Assembly: GCA_964353405.1 (NCBI GenBank)
Contig: CAYGWJ010000114.1
Span: 1-21,338 of the forward strand
DNA length: 21,338 nt
Source: JBGLNJ01 sp964353405
Lineage (GTDB): Bacteria > Chloroflexota > Anaerolineae > Fen-1058
Reading direction: 5' to 3'
The notes under the pieces are model-generated. The model was not told the origin of the DNA. It worked only from the letters and a program-made list of their open reading frames with translations, and searched no databases. Both the position numbers and the translations under genes were made by a program. Below, piece by piece: positions 14,273 through 20,829 of the stretch; positions within the stretch are counted from its first letter, which is position 1; the number at the start of each line of letters is the position of its first letter.

Positions 14273-14432
14273 AGGTTGTGGCCCTGGCTGACTTGGGAAA
14301 GTGTGCAGGACACGTCGGCGTTTGAAACGCTGAATGATTACGTGGCAATCAGCTAACGAACGGTTGCGCGAACAGATTCACAGCTTTCAACAATTCCTGA
14401 CAAGGGATTTGTGGAAACTGGCAAGCGAATGA
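14269..14432 (+). pseudogene. possible debris of a gene coupled to the methyltransferase
   Basis: An ATG overlapping the methyltransferase stop, preceded by GGAGGAAA, opens an 18-codon frame (MKVVALADLGKCAGHVGV). Other frames of the same stretch read protein-like peptides: WPWLTWESVQDTSAFETLND in the frame of the methyltransferase, then MITWQSANERLREQIHSFQQ and FLTRDLWKLASE ending at 14432. Together they suggest the two ends of a partner gene, perhaps a restriction enzyme, joined by deletion and shifted by an indel. I do not recognise the family, so this remains an inference. Confidence 0.35.
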
Positions 14433-14461
14433 AAAAGAGGCGTGCACCACGATGATCCTCC

Positions 14462-15361
14462 ATGCCTGATTCCAAACTCTCGACCTCGCGCCTAGTTCAG
14501 ATTTACGCCAGCCTCACGGTGCTGGCAGTTGTGTGGGGCAATGCGTTTGTCGCTATCCGGCACGCCGTCCAGTTCATGACGCCGGTCGAGTTGGCGGCGG
14601 CGCGTTTTCTGCCGGTGGTAATTCTTCTGGGCGGGTTCCTGTTGGCGACCGACCGCGCCGGGACGTGGCAACTCTTGCGCGAGGAATGGCCTAAAGTCTT
14701 GTTCATGGCGCTGGCGGGGGTCACCACGTATCACCTGGCGCTCAACACGGGTGAGACGCGCGTGCCTGCCGGAACAGCCAGCCTCATCATCGCGCTTTCC
14801 CCGGCGGTGTCGGCGGTGCTTTCGGCCCTCTTTTTGCGCGAGCGCATTACGCCGCTCAAGATTTTCGGATTGGTTGTGTCATTCGCCGGGTTGGTCATCG
14901 TCGTCGCGTTTGGGGAAGGCGTTCAATTCGACCCCCAAGACCTCGTCTACTATGTGCTGGTCCTGTTGGCGGCATGTGTGTGGGGAAGTTATGGTGTCGT
15001 GGGCCAGGTGGTGATGCGCCGCCATCCGCAGGCGCGCGTGATGGCCACCACGCTCACGCTCGCCGGTCTGCCGCTCGTGGCGCTCGCGCCGCTGGATTTT
15101 TGGCCGCGGACGTTGACGTGGCCGGCCAGCGTCTGGTGGTCGGTCGCATTCCTGTCGCTGCTCTGCACCGTGTTCGCCTACATCATCTGGCTGAACGGCA
15201 TCCGTTACCTGGGCGCAGCGCGTGTGCAGGCGTTCAACTACCTCGTGCCGTTTTTTGCCGTGTTGAGCGGCGTGGTGCTGCTGGGCGAGCGCATTACGTG
15301 GGGTCAAGTCCTCGGCGGTGCGCTCATCGTGGCCGGCGTGGTCGCGATCAATCGAAGATAA
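14462..15361 (+). CDS. EamA/DMT family transporter
   Basis: This 299-residue membrane protein has about ten hydrophobic helices arranged as two EamA repeats. The first begins YASLTVLAVVWGNAFVAIRHAV, with PVELAAARFLPVV; the second begins LLAACVWGSYGVVGQVVMRR. Typical EamA features are the VWG in helix 1 of each repeat, the helix-4 ALSPAVSAVLSALFLRERIT, and the C-terminal LVPFFAVLSGVVLLGERITWGQVLGGALIVAG. The family exports amino acids or small metabolites; specificity is unknown. The ATG has no strong Shine-Dalgarno. The lipoprotein gene begins 19 bases after its stop, so the two probably share a transcript. Confidence 0.93.
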   Translation: MPDSKLSTSRLVQIYASLTVLAVVWGNAFVAIRHAVQFMTPVELAAARFLPVVILLGGFLLATDRAGTWQLLREEWPKVLFMALAGVTTYHLALNTGETRVPAGTASLIIALSPAVSAVLSALFLRERITPLKIFGLVVSFAGLVIVVAFGEGVQFDPQDLVYYVLVLLAACVWGSYGVVGQVVMRRHPQARVMATTLTLAGLPLVALAPLDFWPRTLTWPASVWWSVAFLSLLCTVFAYIIWLNGIRYLGAARVQAFNYLVPFFAVLSGVVLLGERITWGQVLGGALIVAGVVAINRR

Positions 15362-15380
15362 AACCATTCAGGAGGCGCCC

Positions 15381-16424
15381 ATGTTCCCCCAACGTTCTGG
15401 ATTGCTCATTGTGTTTATTGCTTGCGTGGCCTGGCTCCTGGCAATGCTGGCCTGCACCGCGCCGGGCCTGACCGTTCCACCGACGATCACCGCCGTAGTG
15501 ATTGAGACAAGCACCACCACGCCCCAGGCCACCGACGTGCCCGCTGCGCCGGTCCCATCTGCGCCTTCACCCACGCCCATACCTGCTTCGCCAACCGCAC
15601 CGCCCACGGCCCCGCCAGCCACGCCAACCATCACCGCAACTCTTACCCTGACGGGTACGACCAAGCTGCAAACCAACATCCGCAACGGCCCTGGCGCTGG
15701 ATACACCTTGTTGGCGAGCCTGGCGCCCGGGCTTTCTGTCAAGCTCACCGGGCGCAACGCCGACAAGTCGTGGTGGCAGATTGAATTCCCGGCCAGCCCC
15801 GACGAGCATGGCTGGGTATTGGCGGCCAATGTTAATGTCGGAGCAGTCGCCCATGCAGATGCTTTGCCCATCGCCAGCGCGCCGCCTTTGCCCACCCGCT
15901 TGCCCGTGGTGTCAACCGCAGCGCCAGCTTCCAATACCGCGTTCCGCGCCGACAAAGCAGAACTGTCGCCGGGCGAATGCACCACGCTGCGCTGGGATGT
16001 GGACAATGTCGAGGCGGTGTTCCTCAACAGCGGCTCGGGAGATAATCCGGTGGTCGGGCATGACACGCTCGTGGTTTGCCCGGATGACACTTTTACGTAC
16101 ACGCTGCGCGTCGTCAACAAAGACAAAAGCGAGCAGCGCTTTGCCTATACGGTCAAGATGGCCGGATGCGGCGGCGCGCCCATCATCAGCCACTTTGAGG
16201 CCAGCGCCGATGAGATCAAGGCGGGTAGCAACGTGCTGATTAGTTGGGTCGTAGCGTGCGCGCAGACGGTGTATCTCAAAGAAGGATCGAAAACGCGCGT
16301 AGAAGTCACGGGGCGCGGCGATGAGGAGTTTCAACCAACCCAGACGACGAATTACCGGTTGATTGTGATGGGCAAAGACGGCAGTAGAGTCGAGCGAGAT
16401 CTCACAGTTAAAGTTGTGCCGTAG
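15381..16424 (+). CDS. lipoprotein with SH3b and two Ig-like domains
   Basis: This 347-residue secreted protein has a signal peptide ending in a lipobox-like LAMLAC (Cys25). A Thr/Pro/Ala-rich linker (about 32-85) follows, then a bacterial SH3 domain (about 92-152: LQTNIRNGPGAGYTLLASLA, DKSWWQIEF, HGWVLAANV). The C-terminal half holds two related beta domains (about 185-262 and 266-347), each with the pattern A-D-x-I/A-x-x-G-x-x-x-x-L-x-W and a late TxTYTLRV or TTNYRLIV strand. SH3b domains of this kind often bind peptidoglycan stem peptides. The ATG at 15381 has AGGAGG upstream. A longer frame from 15318 overlaps the transporter and is rejected. The GAF gene begins nine bases later. Confidence 0.88.
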   Translation: MFPQRSGLLIVFIACVAWLLAMLACTAPGLTVPPTITAVVIETSTTTPQATDVPAAPVPSAPSPTPIPASPTAPPTAPPATPTITATLTLTGTTKLQTNIRNGPGAGYTLLASLAPGLSVKLTGRNADKSWWQIEFPASPDEHGWVLAANVNVGAVAHADALPIASAPPLPTRLPVVSTAAPASNTAFRADKAELSPGECTTLRWDVDNVEAVFLNSGSGDNPVVGHDTLVVCPDDTFTYTLRVVNKDKSEQRFAYTVKMAGCGGAPIISHFEASADEIKAGSNVLISWVVACAQTVYLKEGSKTRVEVTGRGDEEFQPTQTTNYRLIVMGKDGSRVERDLTVKVVP

Positions 16425-16433
16425 AGGTGGAAC

Positions 16434-17690
16434 GTGAACAACCAGCCACGCTCTCCATGGGTTGGAAGATTCGTCAAACGGCGAGCGATCGTCGCCGGCG
16501 TCCTGGGCGTCATCTTTGTCGCGATTGGCGCGTGGCTCTCGAGGCAGGCCAGCCCGATGGCGCTGGCGTGGGTCGTTACATCGGCTCTCGCCATCGCCTG
16601 GCTCACGTATCAGCTCCTGGGCATGGCGAGTCGAACGAAAAAGCTGGCTGAATCGAAAGCCGAGCTCGAACGCACGAACGTCTCGCTCAACGAGTCCGTC
16701 GCTACGCTGCGCACAGCGCGCCAGGATTTGGGTCGGCAAAAGATGCTGGCCGAAAATCTGCTCACTGTGGCGCGGGCCACGGGCCAGCGACCTGTGCTCG
16801 AAGCGACACTCCAAAACACGCTGACGATTTGTGTGGCGCTCACCGGCGCGACGCATGGCAGCCTGTTCCTCTTGGACGCAAACGGGCGAGTCGCCCGGCA
16901 ACTGCTCGTCAAGCCAGACCGGGGCGCACCAGAGGCGCGCCCGCGCGTGGGCCAGGTGATGAGCGAGGGGTTGGCAAGCTGGGCCGTGCGCCAGCGAGCG
17001 ACGGCGCGTGTGGCGGACACGGTATCCGATCCGCGCTGGACTGCGCTGCCCGGCGATCCGGCGCTCTTCCGCTCGGCGATGGCTGTGCCGCTCATCAGCC
17101 GCGATATGACCGTGGGCGTTATCACGCTGATGCACTCTCAGCCGCGCCACTTTTCCGAGGAACACGAGCGGTTGTTGACCGAGGCGGCCGACCAGGTGGC
17201 GTTGGCGCTGGACAACGCCCAGATGTATGACCAGATGACGCGCCTCACCGATCGGTTGAGCCTGGTGTACGAGGTCAGCCAGATTGCCACCCAACTTGAC
17301 CTGGACTCGACGCTGGCCAAGGCCGTGCGCGCTGTTCGGGCCTCCACCCAGTGGCCCACCGTGGCCGCGTTCCTGCTCGATGCCAGCCAGGCCCTTGCCG
17401 CCAGGGCCGCCGTCGGCGACGCAGCGCAAGAAATCTTGGCGCGCTGTGTGCCGCCGGACGATGACATCGTCAAGAGTGCCGGGGCCAGCTTGCAGACGCA
17501 GCGCGCTGCTGCACCTGCCTCCGAAATGGCCGCGCCGATTTGCATCGGTCAACATTTGCTCGGCGTGCTTGCCGTGTACAGCCGGCAGCCTGGCGCTTTC
17601 ACGGATGAGGATTTGGAATTGCTGTCCGCTGTGGCGGATACGCTGGCGATGGCCGCAGCCTATGCCGAGCTATCACAGCGCCGGGCGTAG
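16434..17690 (+). CDS. membrane-anchored GAF-domain sensor protein
   Basis: This 418-residue protein starts with GTG, preceded by GAGGTGG. Two membrane helices (about 19-35 and 43-63) form a hairpin with almost no external loop. They are followed by a coiled coil (about 66-106: KKLAESKAELERTNVSLNES) and a clear GAF domain (about 104-263, ending LLTEAADQVALALDNAQMYD). A second, more diverged GAF-like domain follows (about 278-415, ending DLELLSAVADTLAMAAAYAELS). There is no histidine kinase, GGDEF, HD or phosphatase output domain, so the signal must pass to a partner or the protein is a degenerate sensor. Ligand unknown. It is the last gene of the EamA-lipoprotein-GAF cluster; the aspS promoter starts 25 bases after its stop. 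Confidence 0.85.
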   Translation: MNNQPRSPWVGRFVKRRAIVAGVLGVIFVAIGAWLSRQASPMALAWVVTSALAIAWLTYQLLGMASRTKKLAESKAELERTNVSLNESVATLRTARQDLGRQKMLAENLLTVARATGQRPVLEATLQNTLTICVALTGATHGSLFLLDANGRVARQLLVKPDRGAPEARPRVGQVMSEGLASWAVRQRATARVADTVSDPRWTALPGDPALFRSAMAVPLISRDMTVGVITLMHSQPRHFSEEHERLLTEAADQVALALDNAQMYDQMTRLTDRLSLVYEVSQIATQLDLDSTLAKAVRAVRASTQWPTVAAFLLDASQALAARAAVGDAAQEILARCVPPDDDIVKSAGASLQTQRAAAPASEMAAPICIGQHLLGVLAVYSRQPGAFTDEDLELLSAVADTLAMAAAYAELSQRRA

Positions 17691-17714
17691 CCTGCCTTGG
17701 CCGCGCCGCGCCGG

Positions 17715-17743
17715 TTGACAGCCGCGCCGACTTGCGGTATAGT
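17715..17743 (+). promoter_or_regulatory. consensus sigma70-type promoter of the T-box/aspS unit
   Basis: TTGACA (17715-17720), exactly 17 bases, then TATAGT (17738-17743). The expected transcript starts at about 17750, at the 5' edge of T-box stem I. Confidence 0.8.
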
Positions 17744-17878
17744 CCGCGCCACTCGCGAGGATAGAGACAGATAAGGGAGCGCACACGGAGCGCAGAGAGC
17801 GGCGGATCAGGTGAAAGCGCCGCCTCCGGACTCTCCGAACGACACTCTGGAGCGGACCGGTCGAACCCTCATCCCCAT

Positions 17879-17903
17879 CCCTTCTCCCTATCAGGGAGAA
17901 GGG
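17879..17903. repeat. perfect hairpin inside the T-box linker
   Basis: CCCTTCTCCCT (17879-17889), loop ATC, AGGGAGAAGGG (17893-17903), preceded by CCCTCATCCCCAT. The pyrimidine-rich sequence looks like a widespread intergenic palindromic repeat rather than a normal T-box stem, although it could serve as stem II here. Confidence 0.6.
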
Positions 17904-18009
17904 GGTAGTAGATCGGCACGGGTTCGCCCGTTACAGCGATGGAGCGCAGTCGGCAGACGACCTGGATGGAATCAGTCTGCTGATTGAACCAAGGTGGCAC
18001 CACGAGTGT

Positions 18010-18036
18010 GGCCCCTCGTCCTTGGAACGAGGGGCC
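18010..18036 (+). terminator. T-box attenuator (terminator conformation)
   Basis: GGCCCCTCGT (18010-18019) pairs with ACGAGGGGCC (18027-18036) around a 7-base loop. It is followed by the weak tract GATGTGTTT. Its 5' arm shares CTCGT with the antiterminator, so the two structures are mutually exclusive. Confidence 0.8.
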
Positions 18037-18054
18037 GATGTGTTTAAGCCCAAG

Positions 18055-18104
18055 TGTGAAACGTAAAACGTAATGGGTGCGCCCATTACGTTTTACGCTT
18101 TACA
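18055..18104. repeat. CGTAAAACG-type palindrome upstream of aspS
   Basis: The 23-base arms at 18055-18077 and 18082-18104 match at 21 of 23 positions around a 4-base loop; the core is ACGTAAAACGTAATGGG. It lies between the T-box terminator and the aspS Shine-Dalgarno at 18112-18116, so it is transcribed in every read-through mRNA. Confidence 0.8.
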
Positions 18105-18121
18105 TTTTACTGGAGGCCACT

Positions 18122-19414
18122 ATGGAGCGCATTCGAACAACCGAAGCAGCTCAGCATGTCGGCCAGCGCGTCAAGCTGGCAGGCTGGCTGCACGCGCTGC
18201 GCAAGATGGGCAGTCTGAGTTTTCTGGTCGTGCGCGATGGTTTTGGCACTTTCCAGGCCGTGCTGCAAGACGTGTCCGCGCTTGCCCATTGCCAGGTCGA
18301 ATCCATCCTACAAGTCGAAGGCATGGTGGTGACCGAGCCGCAGGCGCCAGGCGGGGCCGAGCTGCGCGATTGCGTCGTGCGCGTGCTCGTCCCCATCGCC
18401 GAGCCGCCGCCGCTGTCCATCAACAAGCGCGAGGTCAAGGCCAGCCTCGACGTGTTTCTCAATCACGCGCCGGTCGGCCTGCGTCACCCGGCACGACGCG
18501 CGCTGTTTCGCATCCAGGCCGGGCTGATGGCAGCCTTCCGCGCCTACCTCACGTCGCAGGGTTTTACCGAGGTACAGACGCCCAAGCTTGTGGGCAGCGC
18601 GACGGAATCCGGCGCGAATGTCTTTACGGTTGACTATTTCGGCAAGCAGGCTTATCTGGCGCAAAGCCCGCAGTTCTACAAGCAGTTGATGGTGGGCGTG
18701 TTCGAGCGCGTGTTCGAGGTGGGGCCGGTGTTCCGCGCCGAACCGCATGCGACCGTGCGCCACCTCAACGAATACGTCAGCCTGGATGTGGAGCTGGGTT
18801 TCATCCGCGACCATCACGACGTGATGGCTGTCCTCAACCTGCTCATCGCCGCCATGCTTGACCACGTGCAGCAGCAGCACGCCCCTGACCTGGCACTCGC
18901 CGGGGTGAACCTGCCGCAGGTTCCCGAGGCCATCCCGGAAATTGATTTCCGCGCGGCGCAGGCGCTCATGGCCGAGAACGCTGGATGGGATCCACGCGGC
19001 GAGCCTGACCTGGCGCCGGCGGACGAAAAATGGCTGGGTGACTGGGCGCGAGAAAAGCTAGGGAGCGATTTCCTGTTCGTCACCGGCTACCCGACGGAAA
19101 AGCGCCCGTTCTACACCATGCCGGCGCCGCACGACCCGACGGTGACCAACGGCTTTGACTTGCTGTTTCGAGGCACGGAACTGGTCACCGGCGGGCAGCG
19201 CATTCATGTCTACTCGCAACTCGTACAAGCGGCACGGACCAAAGGCATCGAGCCGGAAAGCATCGCGGGCTACCTGGAGGCGTTTCGCTTCGGGATGCCG
19301 CCGCATGGCGGGTTCGCCATCGGGCTGGAGCGATTCGTGATGCTGATGGCGGGCCTCGCCAACCTGCGCCAAGCGTCGCTGTTCCCGCGTGACATACATC
19401 GGCTCTCGCCCTAG
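18122..19414 (+). CDS. aspS: aspartyl-tRNA synthetase, archaeal type, predicted non-discriminating
   Basis: This 430-residue class IIb synthetase has an N-terminal OB-fold anticodon-binding domain (about 1-100). The catalytic domain has ATESGANVFTVDYF, LAQSPQFYKQ, motif 2 FRAEPHATVRHLNE (204-217), GTELVTGGQRIH, and motif 3 MPPHGGFAIGLERF ending at 405. The RHLNE, GGQRIH and C-terminal LFPRDIHRLSP patterns fit archaeal-type AspRS better than bacterial AsnRS, and it lacks the GAD insertion of ordinary bacterial AspRS. His24 (AGWLH) and Pro76 stand at the positions where discriminating archaeal enzymes have Trp and Lys. This implies it charges both tRNA(Asp) and tRNA(Asn), with GatCAB finishing Asn-tRNA. 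The ATG follows GGAGG at 18112-18116. The stop codon lies in a repeat. Confidence 0.9.
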   Translation: MERIRTTEAAQHVGQRVKLAGWLHALRKMGSLSFLVVRDGFGTFQAVLQDVSALAHCQVESILQVEGMVVTEPQAPGGAELRDCVVRVLVPIAEPPPLSINKREVKASLDVFLNHAPVGLRHPARRALFRIQAGLMAAFRAYLTSQGFTEVQTPKLVGSATESGANVFTVDYFGKQAYLAQSPQFYKQLMVGVFERVFEVGPVFRAEPHATVRHLNEYVSLDVELGFIRDHHDVMAVLNLLIAAMLDHVQQQHAPDLALAGVNLPQVPEAIPEIDFRAAQALMAENAGWDPRGEPDLAPADEKWLGDWAREKLGSDFLFVTGYPTEKRPFYTMPAPHDPTVTNGFDLLFRGTELVTGGQRIHVYSQLVQAARTKGIEPESIAGYLEAFRFGMPPHGGFAIGLERFVMLMAGLANLRQASLFPRDIHRLSP

Positions 19415-19519
19415 TAGCCTGTCGGAGAGGCGACTTTGTAGGGCGGCTTTCCATAGCCGCCGCGCTGGGGGGCAGGTATGGAAACCTGCCCTACAAGAGG
19501 CTCTCCGACAAGCTGCTAG
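19411..19519. mobile_element. MITE-like palindromic element, copy B
   Basis: This 109-bp element has the same ends as copy A: CTAGTAGCCTGTCGGAGAG (19411-19429) and CTCTCCGACAAGCTGCTAG (19501-19519), matching at 17 of 19. Its interior is a different inverted repeat (19436-19461 with 19471-19496, 22 of 26 matching), built from TTGTAGGGC and TTTCCATA blocks. The aspS stop codon TAG (19412-19414) is supplied by the left end. The transcript would fold into one long hairpin that could act as a 3' end structure for aspS mRNA. The rest of the gap to 19706 holds the small palindrome at 19580-19613 and nothing else recognisable. Confidence 0.65.
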
Positions 19520-19579
19520 ATGTCTGGCTTTTGATTTCGGATTGCAGTATGCAACTCGAGGCCAAGGTCTGAAAACATG

Positions 19580-19613
19580 AAACGTGAGGCGTGATGGGTA
19601 GCGCTTTACGTTT
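19580..19613. repeat. CGTAAAACG-type palindrome upstream of the SIMPL gene
   Basis: AAACGTGAGGCG (19580-19591) pairs with CGCTTTACGTTT (19602-19613), matching at 10 of 12. It is the shortest and most degenerate member of the family. Confidence 0.5.
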
Positions 19614-19706
19614 TTATTTCCGACGTTGGAACATTTCGACCGGTTCAGTCGTCTTGTATCTGAGAAGGGCAAAAAAGCCTGAATAGAAAAAGTGGAGGCA
19701 ATAACC

Positions 19707-20531
19707 ATGTTGAAGAACAAGATATTTTTCAGTGGGATGTTGATCGTGACCGCGATGTTGGTCGCGTTTCTTTCAGCCGGCTGCTCAACGGTTTCCACGC
19801 CGGCGGCCTCGGCCACTGGTGCACAGCCCGCGAATGTATCCGGCGGTGGGCCGAACCTGGCGCAGCCGGTCGCTGTCGTCAATCAGGCCGCTCCGTCTGT
19901 CGGGCGCGGCATCACCGTCGTGGGCATGGGCAGAGCGGCCGGCACGCCGGATGTGGCGCACATCAGCGTTGGCATCGAGACAGACTCCGACTCGGTTCAG
20001 AAGGCTGTGGCTGACAACAAGGACAAGATGACCAGGCTGCTCGACACACTCAAAGACCTGGGCATTGCGGACAAGGATATTCAGACGACAAACTATGGCG
20101 TCTATACTCAGCGACAGCCCGGCCCGGACGGCAAGGGCCTGGGGCCGACGACCTATCAAGTGAACAATCAAGTCAACGTGACCGTGCGCGATGTGACCAA
20201 GCTGGGCGACGTGCTGGACAAGGTCGTGGCGGCTGGAGCGAACAATGTGTATGGCGTCAACTTTAGCGTAGATGACACGAGCAAGCTAGAGGCCGACGCA
20301 CGCGCCAAGGCGATTGCCGATGCAAAGGCGCGCGCAGAAAGCCTGGCCAGGCTGGCGGGCGTTACGCTGGGCGACGTGGTGAGCGTGAGTGAAGTCATCG
20401 GCGGGCCTGGCCCGGTCTATGAAGGCGCGCGCATGAGCGCGGCGACCGGCCTGGGCGGCGGCGGTGCGCCGATTCAGCCGGGCGAGCTGGAAGTGAACAT
20501 GAGCATCCAGGTAACGTTTGCCATCAAGTAA
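19707..20531 (+). CDS. SIMPL (DUF541) domain lipoprotein
   Basis: This 274-residue secreted protein has a signal peptide and lipobox LSAGC (Cys26). A short Ala/Gly/Pro linker follows, then a SIMPL/DUF541 domain (about 68-272: ITVVGMGRAAGTPDVAHISVGI, VADNKDKMTRLLDTLKDLGI, DIQTTNYGVYTQ, TYQVNNQVNVTVRD, DARAKAIADAKARAESLARLAGV). The family includes outer-membrane-associated and interleukin-1-receptor-kinase-interacting proteins, with ring-forming bacterial members of unclear function. The ATG at 19707 has GGAGG (19693-19697) upstream; a GTG at 19692 lies within that signal and is rejected. Preceded by a palindrome, followed by a GC-rich hairpin. Confidence 0.92.
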   Translation: MLKNKIFFSGMLIVTAMLVAFLSAGCSTVSTPAASATGAQPANVSGGGPNLAQPVAVVNQAAPSVGRGITVVGMGRAAGTPDVAHISVGIETDSDSVQKAVADNKDKMTRLLDTLKDLGIADKDIQTTNYGVYTQRQPGPDGKGLGPTTYQVNNQVNVTVRDVTKLGDVLDKVVAAGANNVYGVNFSVDDTSKLEADARAKAIADAKARAESLARLAGVTLGDVVSVSEVIGGPGPVYEGARMSAATGLGGGGAPIQPGELEVNMSIQVTFAIK

Positions 20532-20543
20532 GCTGGAATGCAG

Positions 20544-20582
20544 GGAGCGACGGGCCGCCGTGTCAAGGCGGCTCGTCGTTCC
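20544..20582. repeat. GC-rich hairpin downstream of the SIMPL gene
   Basis: Arms 20544-20559 and 20567-20582 match at 14 of 16, with the two mismatches being wobble-compatible. No T-run follows, so it is at best an mRNA-stabilising or rho-type 3' structure. Between it and the next palindrome (20583-20671) I see nothing supportable. Confidence 0.55.
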
Positions 20583-20671
20583 GCCAGCGCCCCCCCGATC
20601 GTTTGAAACTGCTGACGCGCCTCATCGCGTTCGACGCGGTCAAGTGGGCGCCTCGGTAAAAGTTCCGGGAT

Positions 20672-20716
20672 GCGCAAGCACGTGAGGCGTAATGAACGCG
20701 CCTCACGTGTTTGCGC
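20672..20716. repeat. palindrome upstream of the final lipoprotein gene
   Basis: GCGCAAGCACGTGAGGCG (20672-20689) pairs with CGCCTCACGTGTTTGCGC (20699-20716), matching at 17 of 18 around a 9-base loop. The CACGTGAGGCG core relates it to the CGTGAGGCG arm at 19580. It ends ten bases before the promoter at 20727. Confidence 0.75.
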
Positions 20717-20726
20717 TTTGTGCAGG

Positions 20727-20773
20727 TTGCCTCCCACTATCTTTGAGGTACAATAGAAGCAGCGGATAGTGGG
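20727..20773 (+). promoter_or_regulatory. promoter with flanking inverted repeat, candidate operator
   Basis: TTGCCT (20727-20732), a 16-base spacer and TACAAT (20749-20754). A perfect 9-bp inverted repeat, CCCACTATC (20733-20741) and GATAGTGGG (20765-20773), brackets the -10 and the expected start site, as a repressor operator or a transcribed hairpin could. Confidence 0.5.
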
Positions 20774-20829
20774 TCACAACACAGATTTGCGAATTTACGT
20801 TTTGCAGATTTGCCGACTCGGAGGTTCCC

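Larger units (their letters stand above)
17755..18041 (+). ncRNA. T-box riboswitch controlling aspS
   Basis: This is a tRNA-sensing transcription-attenuation leader. Stem I shows CGGAG/CTCCG (17786-17790 with 17824-17828), an AG-bulge AGAGA (17794-17798), a distal helix GCGGCG/CGCCGC and the terminal-loop motif GGTGAAAG (17810-17817). The specifier loop (3' side about 17836-17844) reads CGAACGACA and so contains AAC (Asn, 17838-17840) and GAC (Asp, 17841-17843). Middle hairpins lie at 17879-17903, 17918-17931 and about 17948-17984. The antiterminator is CCAAGG (17989-17994), bulge TGGCACC (17995-18001) and ACGAG (18002-18006), pairing with CTCGT (18015-18019) and CCTTGG (18020-18025). It competes with the terminator at 18010-18036. 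Uncharged tRNA should favour the antiterminator and thus aspS expression. Confidence 0.9.

Noticed and set aside
15912..17555. Minus-strand open frame of 547 codons
   Set aside because: It lies antisense across the SH3b lipoprotein and GAF genes, whose domains are clear. It has no recognisable domain and its composition (His/Arg/Ala-rich) is that of a GC-rich shadow frame.
18122..19414. Annotation as asparaginyl-tRNA synthetase (asnS)
   Set aside because: AsnRS and archaeal-type AspRS share a family, but LAQSPQFYKQ, RHLNE, GGQRIH and LFPRDIHRLSP follow the AspRS pattern, so a relaxed-specificity AspRS is preferred.
20544..20582. Intrinsic terminator after the SIMPL gene
   Set aside because: The hairpin is strong, but no T-run follows on the plus strand, so it is reported only as a hairpin.
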